A stretch of DNA of 64,000 bases, from contig NZ_WQNH01000027.1 in NCBI RefSeq assembly GCF_009812055.1, forward strand, positions 1 to 64,000. The letters run 5' to 3'. The stretch comes from Chelativorans xinjiangensis (GTDB lineage: Bacteria; Pseudomonadota; Alphaproteobacteria; Rhizobiales; Rhizobiaceae). Position 1 is the stretch's first letter, and each line of letters opens with the position of its first letter. The notes beneath the pieces were generated by a model, which saw nothing but the letters and a program-made list of their open reading frames with translations, was not told the DNA's origin and did no database searches. This document shows positions 52,120-60,682 of this stretch, in pieces. A program made the translations under genes and the position numbers.

Positions 52120-53202
52120 ATGGCTGAAGAGCCGGACAAGGAAAGCAAGACAGAAGAGGCCACGGAGAAGAAGGTCCGCGACTCGGTCGAGAAGGGGCAA
52201 TTGCCGTTCTCGAAGGAGGCGCCGGTCTTCGCCTCGTCTCTCGCCATCCTTGCCTTCGTCATGTTTTTCGCCCGCGACAGCGCCGTGGATCTCGGCCACT
52301 TTCTTTCCATCTTCATCGAGCGGGCGGACGACTGGTCGCTCGAGACGCAATCGGACGCGATCGCCCTTTATCGCATCGTCTTCCTGGAGATCGCAAAGGT
52401 GGTCAGCACGGTCATGCTGCTCCTGGTGTCGGCCGGGATCGCGGCTTCCGTGCTGCAGAACATGCCGCGGTTCGTGCTCGAACGCATACAGCCGAAAGCC
52501 TCGCGCATCTCGCTCGCCAAGGGGTGGTCGCGCCTCTTCGGTCCGCGCGGGCTGGTCGAGTTCGCCAAGTCGCTGGGCAAGCTTCTGGTGGCGGGCACCT
52601 TTGTCGCCTTCATGCTGCGCGCGGCCGACACGCGGCTGCTCTCCGGCATGGTCACCCATCCATTTGCCTTCACGGTCACCATCCGCGACATCGCCATCGA
52701 CATCCTCGTCGCCGTGACGCTGGTCATGGCGCTGATCGCGGTGGCGGACGTCGTCTGGTCGCGCTTCAACTGGCGGCAGGACCTGCGCATGACGCGCCAG
52801 GAGGTGAAGGACGAGCACAAGCAGACGGAAGGCGATCCGATCGTCAGGGCCAGGCAGCGCTCGCTGGCGCGCGACCGGGCACGGCAGCGCATGATGGGGG
52901 CGGTGCCGCGCGCCACGCTGGTGATCGCCAACCCGACGCACTACGCCATCGCCATGCGTTACCAACGCGACAAGGACGCCGCCCCCGTGGTCGTCGCCAA
53001 GGGGCAGGATCTCATCGCGCTCAAGATCCGCGAGATCGCGCGCGAGCACGACATTCCCATCTTCGAGGAGCCGGCGCTCGCCCGCTCCATGTACAAACAA
53101 GTTTCGGTGGATAGCATGATCCCGCCTGAGTTTTACAAGGCTGTGGCCGAGCTTGTGCGCCGCGTCTACAGGCTGGCAGAGGGAGAGAGAAGGGCGACAT
53201 GA
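52120..53202 (+). CDS. flhB: Flagellar export switch protein FlhB
   Basis: 360 aa with four transmembrane helices and the self-cleavage motif NPTH at residues 271-274 (VIANPTHYAIAMRY). FlhB changes export specificity from hook to filament when FliK signals. The N-terminus KTEEATEKKVRDSVEKGQLPFSKE is typical. ATG 52120 has GGAG upstream. Confidence 0.95.
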   Translation: MAEEPDKESKTEEATEKKVRDSVEKGQLPFSKEAPVFASSLAILAFVMFFARDSAVDLGHFLSIFIERADDWSLETQSDAIALYRIVFLEIAKVVSTVMLLLVSAGIAASVLQNMPRFVLERIQPKASRISLAKGWSRLFGPRGLVEFAKSLGKLLVAGTFVAFMLRAADTRLLSGMVTHPFAFTVTIRDIAIDILVAVTLVMALIAVADVVWSRFNWRQDLRMTRQEVKDEHKQTEGDPIVRARQRSLARDRARQRMMGAVPRATLVIANPTHYAIAMRYQRDKDAAPVVVAKGQDLIALKIREIAREHDIPIFEEPALARSMYKQVSVDSMIPPEFYKAVAELVRRVYRLAEGERRAT

Positions 53203-53203
53203 G

Positions 53204-53638
53204 ATGAACCGGCAGCCGCATTCCGCCGCCCGCGAGATCGTCGTGGCAAACGCCATCCAGGACGTTGCCAACGAACTGAGGCTTATCGAATTGGCCGACT
53301 ACGTGGCCTTCATCCGCCTGGAGAGCATGGCGAGCATTGCCGATATCGTGGAATCGGCGGCCGAGCTCTACTTCATGCCGGGCACGCTCAGGCTCGGCCA
53401 TGGCTGCGAGGCGCATGTCGGTTGGACGGAGACGCCGCGTATCGCGCTCGATCTGGAATTGCGGCCGGAGGGGGCGACGGTCTATTTCACCCTGTCGCTG
53501 AGCGCACTGCAGGCGGCCGTGGAGGTAAGCTATGTGGCGTTCGACCGGCCTTCGGACGATCCGGAGGACAATTCCGCCTTCCTGGAAGCCGCGCTCGCCA
53601 AGGCGCGCATTCGCAGGACACTGCCGAGCTGCGTCTGA
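53204..53638 (+). CDS. Hypothetical protein downstream of flhB
   Basis: 144 aa from ATG 53204, one base after the flhB stop, so it is probably the last gene of the motA-flhB unit. It is soluble with mixed helix and strand; a stretch IELADYVAFIRLESMASIADIVESAAELYF (about 28-57) is distinctive. I do not recognise a domain. A flagellar role is suggested by position only. Confidence 0.7.
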   Translation: MNRQPHSAAREIVVANAIQDVANELRLIELADYVAFIRLESMASIADIVESAAELYFMPGTLRLGHGCEAHVGWTETPRIALDLELRPEGATVYFTLSLSALQAAVEVSYVAFDRPSDDPEDNSAFLEAALAKARIRRTLPSCV

Positions 53639-53707
53639 CATTGCAGTTGTAAGTTGGAAATCAAGAAGGGGGCGCGAGGGGTGCGGCGGTGAATCGCAAC
53701 TGTAAAG

Positions 53708-55006
53708 CTAAGCTATCGTCCGCATCAGGTGAAAGGCTTGCGCGCCCCATTCGAGGCCGGCCTCGTGTAAGGTGCGCAGCGGCCGCGGGCGGGGCGGGGT
53801 GACGGGTAGGGGCAGGTCTGCCTCCGGGAGCGCGCCGAGAATGTGCTGCGCCAGGACTTGGCCAAAGACCGTGCCGGGGGCGATGCCGCGGCCGTTGTAG
53901 CCACTGAAGCCAACGATATTGGGCGCCAGGCGGTGGAATTTTGGCAGGTGGTCATCTGTCATGCCGATCATGCCGTACCAGGCGTGGCTGAAGGAGACAT
54001 CTTCCAGTGCGGGGAAGAGCCGGCGCAGGGTGCGCCGCGCCCATGCGGCATGCACCTGGCGCCCGGTGCCGCGAAGCGCGCCGATGCTGCCGCAGACGAG
54101 CCGGCCCTGGCGGTCCATCCGGAACGAGGTCAGTATCTTGTTCGTGTCCCAGGCGCCTTGGCGCCCGGGCAGGATGCGCTTTCGCAGCGCCTCGCCGAGG
54201 GGCTCCGTGGCGAAATTGAAATAGGGCATGCGGACGAGCTCGGCGCGCAGCTCCGGCCACAGGTGGCCGGTATAGGCGTTGGTGGCCGCCACCACCCACT
54301 CGGCCGTCACGCTGCCCGAAGGTGTCGTGACACGCCAGCGCGCGCCGTCGCGTTCGACCGCCATGGCTGGCGAGCGGGTGAAGATTTGAGCGCCGGCGCC
54401 GATTGCCGCGCCCGCCAGGCCGCGGGCATAAGCGAGGGGCTGGAGGGTGCCTGCACGCTCATCGAGCAGGGCGCCGGCATAGGCGGCGGTGCCGGTCTTG
54501 GCGGCGGTTTCTGCCGCGTCGAGCAGGCGGACGGGCGCGCCGCGCGCCTGCCATTGCCGGGCGCGCTCCGCGATCTGGCGGAGGCCCTTTTCGCCCGCCG
54601 CGCAGTGCAGGGTGCCTGTCCACTCCGGCTCGCAGGCGATGGCGTGCTTCTCGATGAGGTCGAAGACGAGGCGCGGGGCCTCGCCCAGGAGGGCGAGGAG
54701 CCGTTGGCCGTAGACATCTCCGAGCGTGCTCGGCAGGTCGTCCGGCATGACCCACATGCCGGCGTTGACGAGGCCTACATTGCGGCCCGAGCCGCCATGA
54801 CCGATTTCCGATGCCTCCAGGACCGCCACCTTCGCCCCGGCTTCTGCCAGGTGCAGCGCGACGGAAAGGCCGGTGAAACCGCCGCCGACGATGGCAACGT
54901 CGGCAGTGAGGGAGCCGGAGAGAGGGGCGGTTTCAGGCGCGGGCGGGGCGGTCTCGGCCCACAGGCCCTGACCGTCGGCATCGTCATGCATCGTAGATAA
55001 GCTCAT
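53708..55006 (-). CDS. FAD-dependent amine/amino-acid oxidoreductase (DAO family)
   Basis: About 432 aa. The dinucleotide-binding motif ADVAIVGGGFTGLSVALHLAE lies at about 36-56 with GGGFTG at 41-46, then the GHGGSGRNVGLVNAG segment and a C-terminal GYNGRGIAPGTVFGQVLAQH (about 375-394) typical of the gamma-glutamylputrescine oxidase (PuuB/OrdL) group. The substrate is not certain. Starts at 55057, 55006 and 54991 are possible. It is a single gene at the end of the flagellar region. Confidence 0.82.
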   Translation of the reverse strand: MSLSTMHDDADGQGLWAETAPPAPETAPLSGSLTADVAIVGGGFTGLSVALHLAEAGAKVAVLEASEIGHGGSGRNVGLVNAGMWVMPDDLPSTLGDVYGQRLLALLGEAPRLVFDLIEKHAIACEPEWTGTLHCAAGEKGLRQIAERARQWQARGAPVRLLDAAETAAKTGTAAYAGALLDERAGTLQPLAYARGLAGAAIGAGAQIFTRSPAMAVERDGARWRVTTPSGSVTAEWVVAATNAYTGHLWPELRAELVRMPYFNFATEPLGEALRKRILPGRQGAWDTNKILTSFRMDRQGRLVCGSIGALRGTGRQVHAAWARRTLRRLFPALEDVSFSHAWYGMIGMTDDHLPKFHRLAPNIVGFSGYNGRGIAPGTVFGQVLAQHILGALPEADLPLPVTPPRPRPLRTLHEAGLEWGAQAFHLMRTIA

Positions 55007-55180
55007 GGCTCGACAGAATTCCGCCGGAGATTTCGCACGCGGCGAGGGAAATGCCAATGGACACTTACGGGCGGCCTTCTTCGCTCTCCCTCTTCCGCCC
55101 AGGCGGTGTTGGCCGGCTCGGCGAGGGTATTGTTACCGCAAATTTACTCCGACGATACGGATCTCATCTCACGCCTTCTG

Positions 55181-55223
55181 TTCTGTGCGGGGAAGGAAGA
55201 GTGTTCTGTGCAGGGAAGGAAGA
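55181..55223. repeat. Direct repeat, two 20-bp units
   Basis: TTCTGTGCGGGGAAGGAAGA at 55181-55200 and TTCTGTGCAGGGAAGGAAGA at 55204-55223, 23 bp apart with one mismatch. It could be a pair of binding sites on the same face of the helix or a simple duplication. Confidence 0.75.
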
Positions 55224-55234
55224 ATGCCGATTAC

Positions 55235-55284
55235 CGTAAACATACCCCATCGCAACTGAACGAATCACCTGCGTCTTTCCTACG
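55235..55284 (+). promoter_or_regulatory. Upstream block shared by both DUF11 genes, copy 1
   Basis: GTAAACATACCC followed by GCAACTGAACGAA and CTGCGTCTTTCCTA. The same series, with small differences, lies at 60525-60575 before the second DUF11 gene. Conservation between two non-coding regions suggests a common promoter or regulator site. Confidence 0.6.
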
Positions 55285-55591
55285 ACAGGGGCGAGCGCGC
55301 TGCGCCCGACGTGTTCTTTACGTCTGCCGTAGTTCTCCAAAGCCGAAAAGGCAAAGGTAGGGAAAGGCGTAATGTCAAACGGTACCGATTGCACTTCGTT
55401 AGCTTTCCGCAACCGGCCGCTGCCGGTTCGCGGATTGCGGCGGATGCTTGCGGCCATGTTCGTTTACTGCCGATCGATTCACCCAAGCCTTCCCTGTGAC
55501 TGAACGGAGCGGGGCAGCCGGTTTATGCGCATGGAGCGCACAAACCGCCGCAAGAAATCATGAAATCAGCGGTGGCGTCTGGAGACAGGAA

Positions 55592-58500
55592 ATGACGAGA
55601 GATACGCAAAGTCGGGCGACAGATTCCGGTAAACTCGACGGGGCATGGCGCAAGGGCGGGAAGGCTTTCGCGTTTATGCTCGCAAGCGTCCTGTTCATGG
55701 GCGCCCATATGGACGTAGCGCAGGCGGTTCAGCGCAGCTTTCTCAACCTTGGGTTTGAGGAGCCGGCGATGAATCCCAATCTTGCTAACAACGGCGATCC
55801 AACCTGCGAATCGATCGTGATCCCGGCGGAAAGCGGGTTGGTGCCCGGGTGGAAGACGACTCATGCGACGATGACGGATGGGGGGCATGTCAGGCGGTGC
55901 AGCTTGATGAGCGGACAGAACTACTCGGATACGGGCAATATGATCGATATCTGGTACACCGGAAGGGTCAACGGGATACCTTCGTACGCGGGAAACCAAC
56001 TTGCGGAACTGAACGCGCTGGACGTATCGCGCATATATCAGTCCGTCTGCCTGCTGCCGAATGACGAGATCGGGTGGTACTTCAGCCATCGTGCGCGCAC
56101 GAGCACCGGGGATACGGCGGTCTTCAGGATCAACGATTCCAACGGCGCCCTGCTGTGGGATATCGCGGAGGTCACGACCGACACCAACGGCAACGGCAAC
56201 GTCGATGCCTGTTCCCACGGCAACTGTGCCCCCGCTGCAAAGGTGAACACCTGGTCCTACTACGAGGGCAACTTCACATGGACACAGCCCGCGGGGGAAT
56301 ACCAGTTCGGTTTCGAGGCGCTGGGGAACGGCGGCGGCCAGTTGGACTACGGCAATCTCATCGATGAAATCAATATTTCCGGCCTCGTTCCCTTCGTCGA
56401 ACTGGAGCAGGCGAGCGGTGAGGGCGAGGAGGGCACGGCAAGTCCGGGGAACATCCTCGTCAGCGGCGAAGTCAAGCCTGGTGAAACACTCACCGTGACC
56501 CTCGCGGTCACCGACGGGACGGCAACCGGACCTGCCGACTACAGCGGCGGGCCGACGGTCACGATCTCGATCCCCGAAGGCACATACGACGCGGAGCCCT
56601 TCGCGATCCCCGTGTCGATCCTCACGGACCAGGAAAAGGAAAACAGGGAACAGTTCACCATCGAAGTGGTGGAGAACGAAGCCGCCTACATAATATCCAG
56701 CACCCGCCAATGCGGTGGCGCCGGCATCGACTCCATGACCTACACGATCTTGGATGCGCATATGGAGATCACGAAAGCCGCGGTATACCAGGACACAAAC
56801 GGGGACGGTTTTGCGAGCGACGGCGACACAATCCAGTACACCTTCACGGTGACGAACACGGGGGATGTGGACCTTACCAATGTAACGGTCACGGACCCGA
56901 CGGTGCCTGTCACCGGCGGTCCGATCGCGATGCTTGCGGCGGGGGCGTCGGACAGCATCACCTTCACGGCGGCCCCTTACACCATCACCCAGGCGGACGT
57001 GGACAACGGCTCCGTAGAGAACCAGGCGACAGTGACGGGGACAGCTCCAGGAGGGCAGGACGTCACCGACATGTCCAGCGATCCGAACAATCCGGATGGC
57101 GGCCCGGACGGCCCGACGGTGACCGAGCTGGAGCAGGAGCCGGCTCTCGAGCTAATCAAGACGGGGACGTTCAACGACGACGGTGCCGGCGCCGCGAGCG
57201 GAAATGGCTTTGCGGAGCCTGGGGAGACGATCAGCTACACGTTCACGCTTACGAACAACGGCAACGTGCCGATCACGGACCTCACACTGACGGATGATTT
57301 TATCACGGCGAATGGCGGGCAAATAACGGGCGGGCCGATCACCAGGCTGGATCCGAAGGGCACGGACAGCACCACCTTCACGGCCACCTATACGATCACG
57401 GAGAATGATATTGCGGCGGGGGGTGTTACGAACCTTGCGACGGCAACGGGCAAGGACCCGTCGGGCCAGGATGTGACGGCGCAGTCGCATGACGGCAGCG
57501 GGACGCCGGGGACGGGAACCTTTACGGAATTGAAGCAGGGCGCGCCGGCTCTCGATCTTCTCAAGAAGGGGGCGTTCCAGGACGAGTTGGTTCCCAACGG
57601 CTATGCCGAAGCGGGCGAGACCATCACCTATACCTTCACGCTGGAGAACAAGGGCGATGTGAAGATAAGTGGGATCGTGGTGACGGACCCGAGGATCGCG
57701 TTGCCGCCCATGACGCCGGTGGACCTGGAGAAGGGGGGCACGCACGAGTTCACATTCGACTACACGATCACGGACGCGGATATCGACGCCGGCGGGTTCA
57801 AGAACACGGCCGTGGCGACGGGCACGGACACGTCGGGCAAGGATGTGACGGCGACCTCGCACGATGAGAACGGGAACGCGGGGACAGAGGTCGTGCTGGA
57901 GAGGGGCTCTTCGGCCTATACCGTGGTCAAGTCAAGCGGCGCCTTCCAGGACGCGAACGGCAACGGCTATGCCGACGAGGGGGAGACCATCACCTACACC
58001 TTCAAGGCCATGAACCTTGGCGATGTGGTGCTGAGCGATGTCGGCGTGGAGGACGCCAGGATCGGCTATGTCTCGGAGAAAGCGACGCTGCAGCCGAAGG
58101 GCACGGCGGGCGACACGCATGAGTTTACCTTCGACTATGCGATCAAGAAGGACGATCTGGAGGAGGCCATGATCGAGAACGTCGCCGTGGCGACGGCAAC
58201 GGACCCGACAGGCAAGAAGATCCCGCAGAAGTCGCATCCCGAGGGCAAGCCGCCGGGCACGCCGACGGTGACGGATATTCCCTATGGGGATAGCGACTTC
58301 ATCAAGACATCCGTCGGCGTGGTGGACCACAACGGCGACGGGGTGACGGGGAATGCGGGCGACCGCATCAACTACGCCTTTACGATCATAAACATGGGCA
58401 ACGTGGCGATCGAGGACTTCGCGATCGATGATCCCGGGGCGGTGATCGAGGGCACGCTTGCCGCGCCGATCCCGGTCGGCGGCCAGGACGAGACGAGCTT

Positions 58501-60487
58501 CACGGGCTATCACGTGATCACGCAGGAGGAGATCGACGCGGGCTCCTTCACCAACCTTGCCGAGGGGACGGGGACGACGACGGGAGGCGGGACGTTCACC
58601 AAGACGTCGCGCAACGACAAGGAGGGCAGCAAGGAGGGTGACGCGACCGAAACGCCGTTGGAGGCGACGCCGGGTATCGAGACCGAGTTGGTGTGCACGC
58701 CCAAGGACACGAACGGCACCGGCATCATCGATGCCGGCGACAAGCTCCAGTGCGAAGTCATCGTCACCAACAAAGGCAATGTGACGCTGAACGATGTGAC
58801 GGTCGCCGGGGTGAAAGCACCCGAGGTGCCGGGAGCGACGACGCCCGTGGCCGATGTTGCAGGCGAGCCGATCCCCGTGCTCAAGCCGGGGGAAACCAAC
58901 AAGACGAGCTTCACCGTCGAGTATGAGCTGACCCAGGAGGATCTGGATGCCGGCGGGGTGCTGTTGCAGGTGGAGGGGGTCGGCACGCCGCCGCCCAAGG
59001 CGGACGGCAGCCCGGCGGACCCTGTGACGGACCTTTCGGACGACCCGGCCAACACGGCCGACGAGGATTTGGACGGCGACGGCACTCCCGACGATCCGGC
59101 CCATGTCCGGCTGCCGGAAGCGGTGAAGCTGAAGGTGACGGACAAGGAAACCGTCATGCCCAAGGGCTTTCCCAAGGCCGGCGATGTGATCGAGTACAAG
59201 GTGACCATCGACAATGTGGGCAATGTGACGGCCAAGGACGTGAAGCCGAAGGATCCCGGCCCGACCTTCGCCGGCCAGCGTGGGACCGGCACCCTGTCGG
59301 CCTTCGAGCCGGCCTCGGTGGCCGCGCTGCAGCCGGCCGACGCCCCGGCGATCTTCACCGCCTTCTATACGCTCTCCGCCGAGGACGTGGCGCGTTCGGC
59401 CGGCCAGCCGGAGGGGGTCCAGAACACCGCCAGCGCCGAGGGCGGCTCGGCGCGCAGCGGCAAGCCGATCGACAATGTGGAGCCGGCCACGACCAAGGCG
59501 GAGCTGCCGAGCTTCGGGCTTACCAAGGAATCGCGGCTTTCGCAGGCGCGGCGGGGCGAACGGGTGCCCTACACCATCACCATGATGCCGGTGGGCATCG
59601 AGGACGACACCCAGTCCGTCACGCTGATCGACACCATGCCTCCCGGCTTCACCTATGTCGAGGGCTCGGCGATGATCGACGGCGTGGCGGTGAAGCCCGA
59701 GCAGCGTGGCCGCGAGCTCGTCTTCGAGAACGTGCCCTACACGGTCGATACGGAGGAGATCGTCGTGGAACTGAGCCTCGCCGTCTCGGCCGCCCTCAAG
59801 CCCGGCGAATATGCCAACCAGGCGAAGGTGATCGTGGACGGTGTCGAGGGGCAGGTGATCTCCCCCATCGCCAAGGCAGTGATCGAGGTGGTGCCCGAAC
59901 CGGTCTTCGACTGCGGCGATCTGATCGGCAGGGTGTTCGACGACATCAACCGCAACGGCTACCAGGACGTGGGCGAGCCGGGGCTGGCGGACGCCAGGGT
60001 GGCGACGGTGGACGGGCTTCTCGTCACCACCGACGCCCACGGCCGCTTCCACGTGGCCTGCGCCGATATGCCGGACGCGCGCATCGGCTCGACCTACCTG
60101 ATGAAGCTCGATCCGCGCACGCTGCCGACCGGCTACCGCATCGTCAGCGAGAACCCGCGCACGGTGCGGCTGACGGCGGGCAAGGCCTCGCGCCTCAACT
60201 TCGCCGCCGCACTCAGCCGCGTCGTGCGCGTCGACCTGAACGATGCTGCCTTCGAGCCGGGCATGCTGGAATTGAAACCCGAGTGGCAGGTGAAGCTGCC
60301 GCAGCTCATCGCCCTGCTGGAACCCGAGGAATCGGTGCTGCGCCTCGCCTATGTCGACGCCGGCGCCGACCGCAAGCTCGCCGCCAACCGCATGAAGCAC
60401 ATCCGCCGCGCCATCGACGGCATGTGGAAGGAAAAGCCCGGCCGATACCGGCTCGAGATCGAGACCAAGATCGAGCTGAGCAAATAG
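55592..60487 (+). CDS. Giant secreted DUF11-repeat protein with C-terminal OmpA-like domain
   Basis: 1631 aa from ATG 55592 (GGAGACAGGAA upstream). Order seen: signal peptide with long basic N-region (cut near 45); lectin-like N-terminal domain (about 46-315); Calx-beta-like segment (320-388); about eight DUF11 repeats of 110-150 aa starting near 389, 516, 650, 770, 900, 1025, 1176 and 1306; one SdrD B-like Cna domain (about 1438-1540, GRVFDDINRNGYQDVGEPGL); and an OmpA-like domain (1542-1631). Repeats carry D-x-N-G-D/N-G motifs that look Ca-binding. It is probably a surface or matrix adhesin held to peptidoglycan; no beta-barrel or type I secretion tail is obvious. Confidence 0.85.
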   Translation: MTRDTQSRATDSGKLDGAWRKGGKAFAFMLASVLFMGAHMDVAQAVQRSFLNLGFEEPAMNPNLANNGDPTCESIVIPAESGLVPGWKTTHATMTDGGHVRRCSLMSGQNYSDTGNMIDIWYTGRVNGIPSYAGNQLAELNALDVSRIYQSVCLLPNDEIGWYFSHRARTSTGDTAVFRINDSNGALLWDIAEVTTDTNGNGNVDACSHGNCAPAAKVNTWSYYEGNFTWTQPAGEYQFGFEALGNGGGQLDYGNLIDEINISGLVPFVELEQASGEGEEGTASPGNILVSGEVKPGETLTVTLAVTDGTATGPADYSGGPTVTISIPEGTYDAEPFAIPVSILTDQEKENREQFTIEVVENEAAYIISSTRQCGGAGIDSMTYTILDAHMEITKAAVYQDTNGDGFASDGDTIQYTFTVTNTGDVDLTNVTVTDPTVPVTGGPIAMLAAGASDSITFTAAPYTITQADVDNGSVENQATVTGTAPGGQDVTDMSSDPNNPDGGPDGPTVTELEQEPALELIKTGTFNDDGAGAASGNGFAEPGETISYTFTLTNNGNVPITDLTLTDDFITANGGQITGGPITRLDPKGTDSTTFTATYTITENDIAAGGVTNLATATGKDPSGQDVTAQSHDGSGTPGTGTFTELKQGAPALDLLKKGAFQDELVPNGYAEAGETITYTFTLENKGDVKISGIVVTDPRIALPPMTPVDLEKGGTHEFTFDYTITDADIDAGGFKNTAVATGTDTSGKDVTATSHDENGNAGTEVVLERGSSAYTVVKSSGAFQDANGNGYADEGETITYTFKAMNLGDVVLSDVGVEDARIGYVSEKATLQPKGTAGDTHEFTFDYAIKKDDLEEAMIENVAVATATDPTGKKIPQKSHPEGKPPGTPTVTDIPYGDSDFIKTSVGVVDHNGDGVTGNAGDRINYAFTIINMGNVAIEDFAIDDPGAVIEGTLAAPIPVGGQDETSFTGYHVITQEEIDAGSFTNLAEGTGTTTGGGTFTKTSRNDKEGSKEGDATETPLEATPGIETELVCTPKDTNGTGIIDAGDKLQCEVIVTNKGNVTLNDVTVAGVKAPEVPGATTPVADVAGEPIPVLKPGETNKTSFTVEYELTQEDLDAGGVLLQVEGVGTPPPKADGSPADPVTDLSDDPANTADEDLDGDGTPDDPAHVRLPEAVKLKVTDKETVMPKGFPKAGDVIEYKVTIDNVGNVTAKDVKPKDPGPTFAGQRGTGTLSAFEPASVAALQPADAPAIFTAFYTLSAEDVARSAGQPEGVQNTASAEGGSARSGKPIDNVEPATTKAELPSFGLTKESRLSQARRGERVPYTITMMPVGIEDDTQSVTLIDTMPPGFTYVEGSAMIDGVAVKPEQRGRELVFENVPYTVDTEEIVVELSLAVSAALKPGEYANQAKVIVDGVEGQVISPIAKAVIEVVPEPVFDCGDLIGRVFDDINRNGYQDVGEPGLADARVATVDGLLVTTDAHGRFHVACADMPDARIGSTYLMKLDPRTLPTGYRIVSENPRTVRLTAGKASRLNFAAALSRVVRVDLNDAAFEPGMLELKPEWQVKLPQLIALLEPEESVLRLAYVDAGADRKLAANRMKHIRRAIDGMWKEKPGRYRLEIETKIELSK

Positions 60488-60496
60488 ATAGGGCCC

Positions 60497-60523
60497 GAGC
60501 GGCGGCGTGTATGGCCGCCGCTC
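60497..60523 (+). terminator. Terminator hairpin after the first DUF11 gene
   Basis: GAGCGGCGGC (60497-60506) and GCCGCCGCTC (60514-60523) form a 10-bp stem with a 7-base loop, 10 bases after the stop codon. It separates the first DUF11 gene from the second, which has its own upstream block. Confidence 0.75.
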
Positions 60524-60524
60524 A

Positions 60525-60575
60525 CGGTAAACATACCCGTTAGCAAACTGACGTAAGCGTTCTGCCTTTCCTATA
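60525..60575 (+). promoter_or_regulatory. Upstream block shared by both DUF11 genes, copy 2
   Basis: GGTAAACATACCC, then GCAAACTGACGTAA and TCTGCCTTTCCTATA, matching the series at 55235-55284. It ends about 108 bp before the second DUF11 start, against about 307 bp for the first gene. Confidence 0.6.
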
Positions 60576-60682
60576 GTGCCGCTGATCTTTTGCTCGCGCC
60601 TCGAAGCGCAGCTCCACCGTACGCGTCCCCGTACATGCGTCAGCCCGACAACCCTCGTCACGAAGCAAGGGAGTTCTTCCTT

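Larger units (their letters stand above)
55058..55591. other. Long upstream region of the first DUF11 gene
   Basis: No supported gene lies here. It contains a 20-bp direct repeat (55181-55200 and 55204-55223), a block shared with the upstream region of the second DUF11 gene (55235-55284), and a GC-rich hairpin around 55415-55440. It is less GC-rich than neighbouring coding DNA and probably holds the promoters of both divergent genes. Confidence 0.6.

Noticed and set aside
57932-60661. 909-aa open frame on the minus strand across the first DUF11 gene
   Set aside because: It is antisense to a clear secreted repeat protein; its open state follows from GC-rich codon use and the coding repeats. 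The predicted product is mostly Arg/His/Gly/Leu with no domain.
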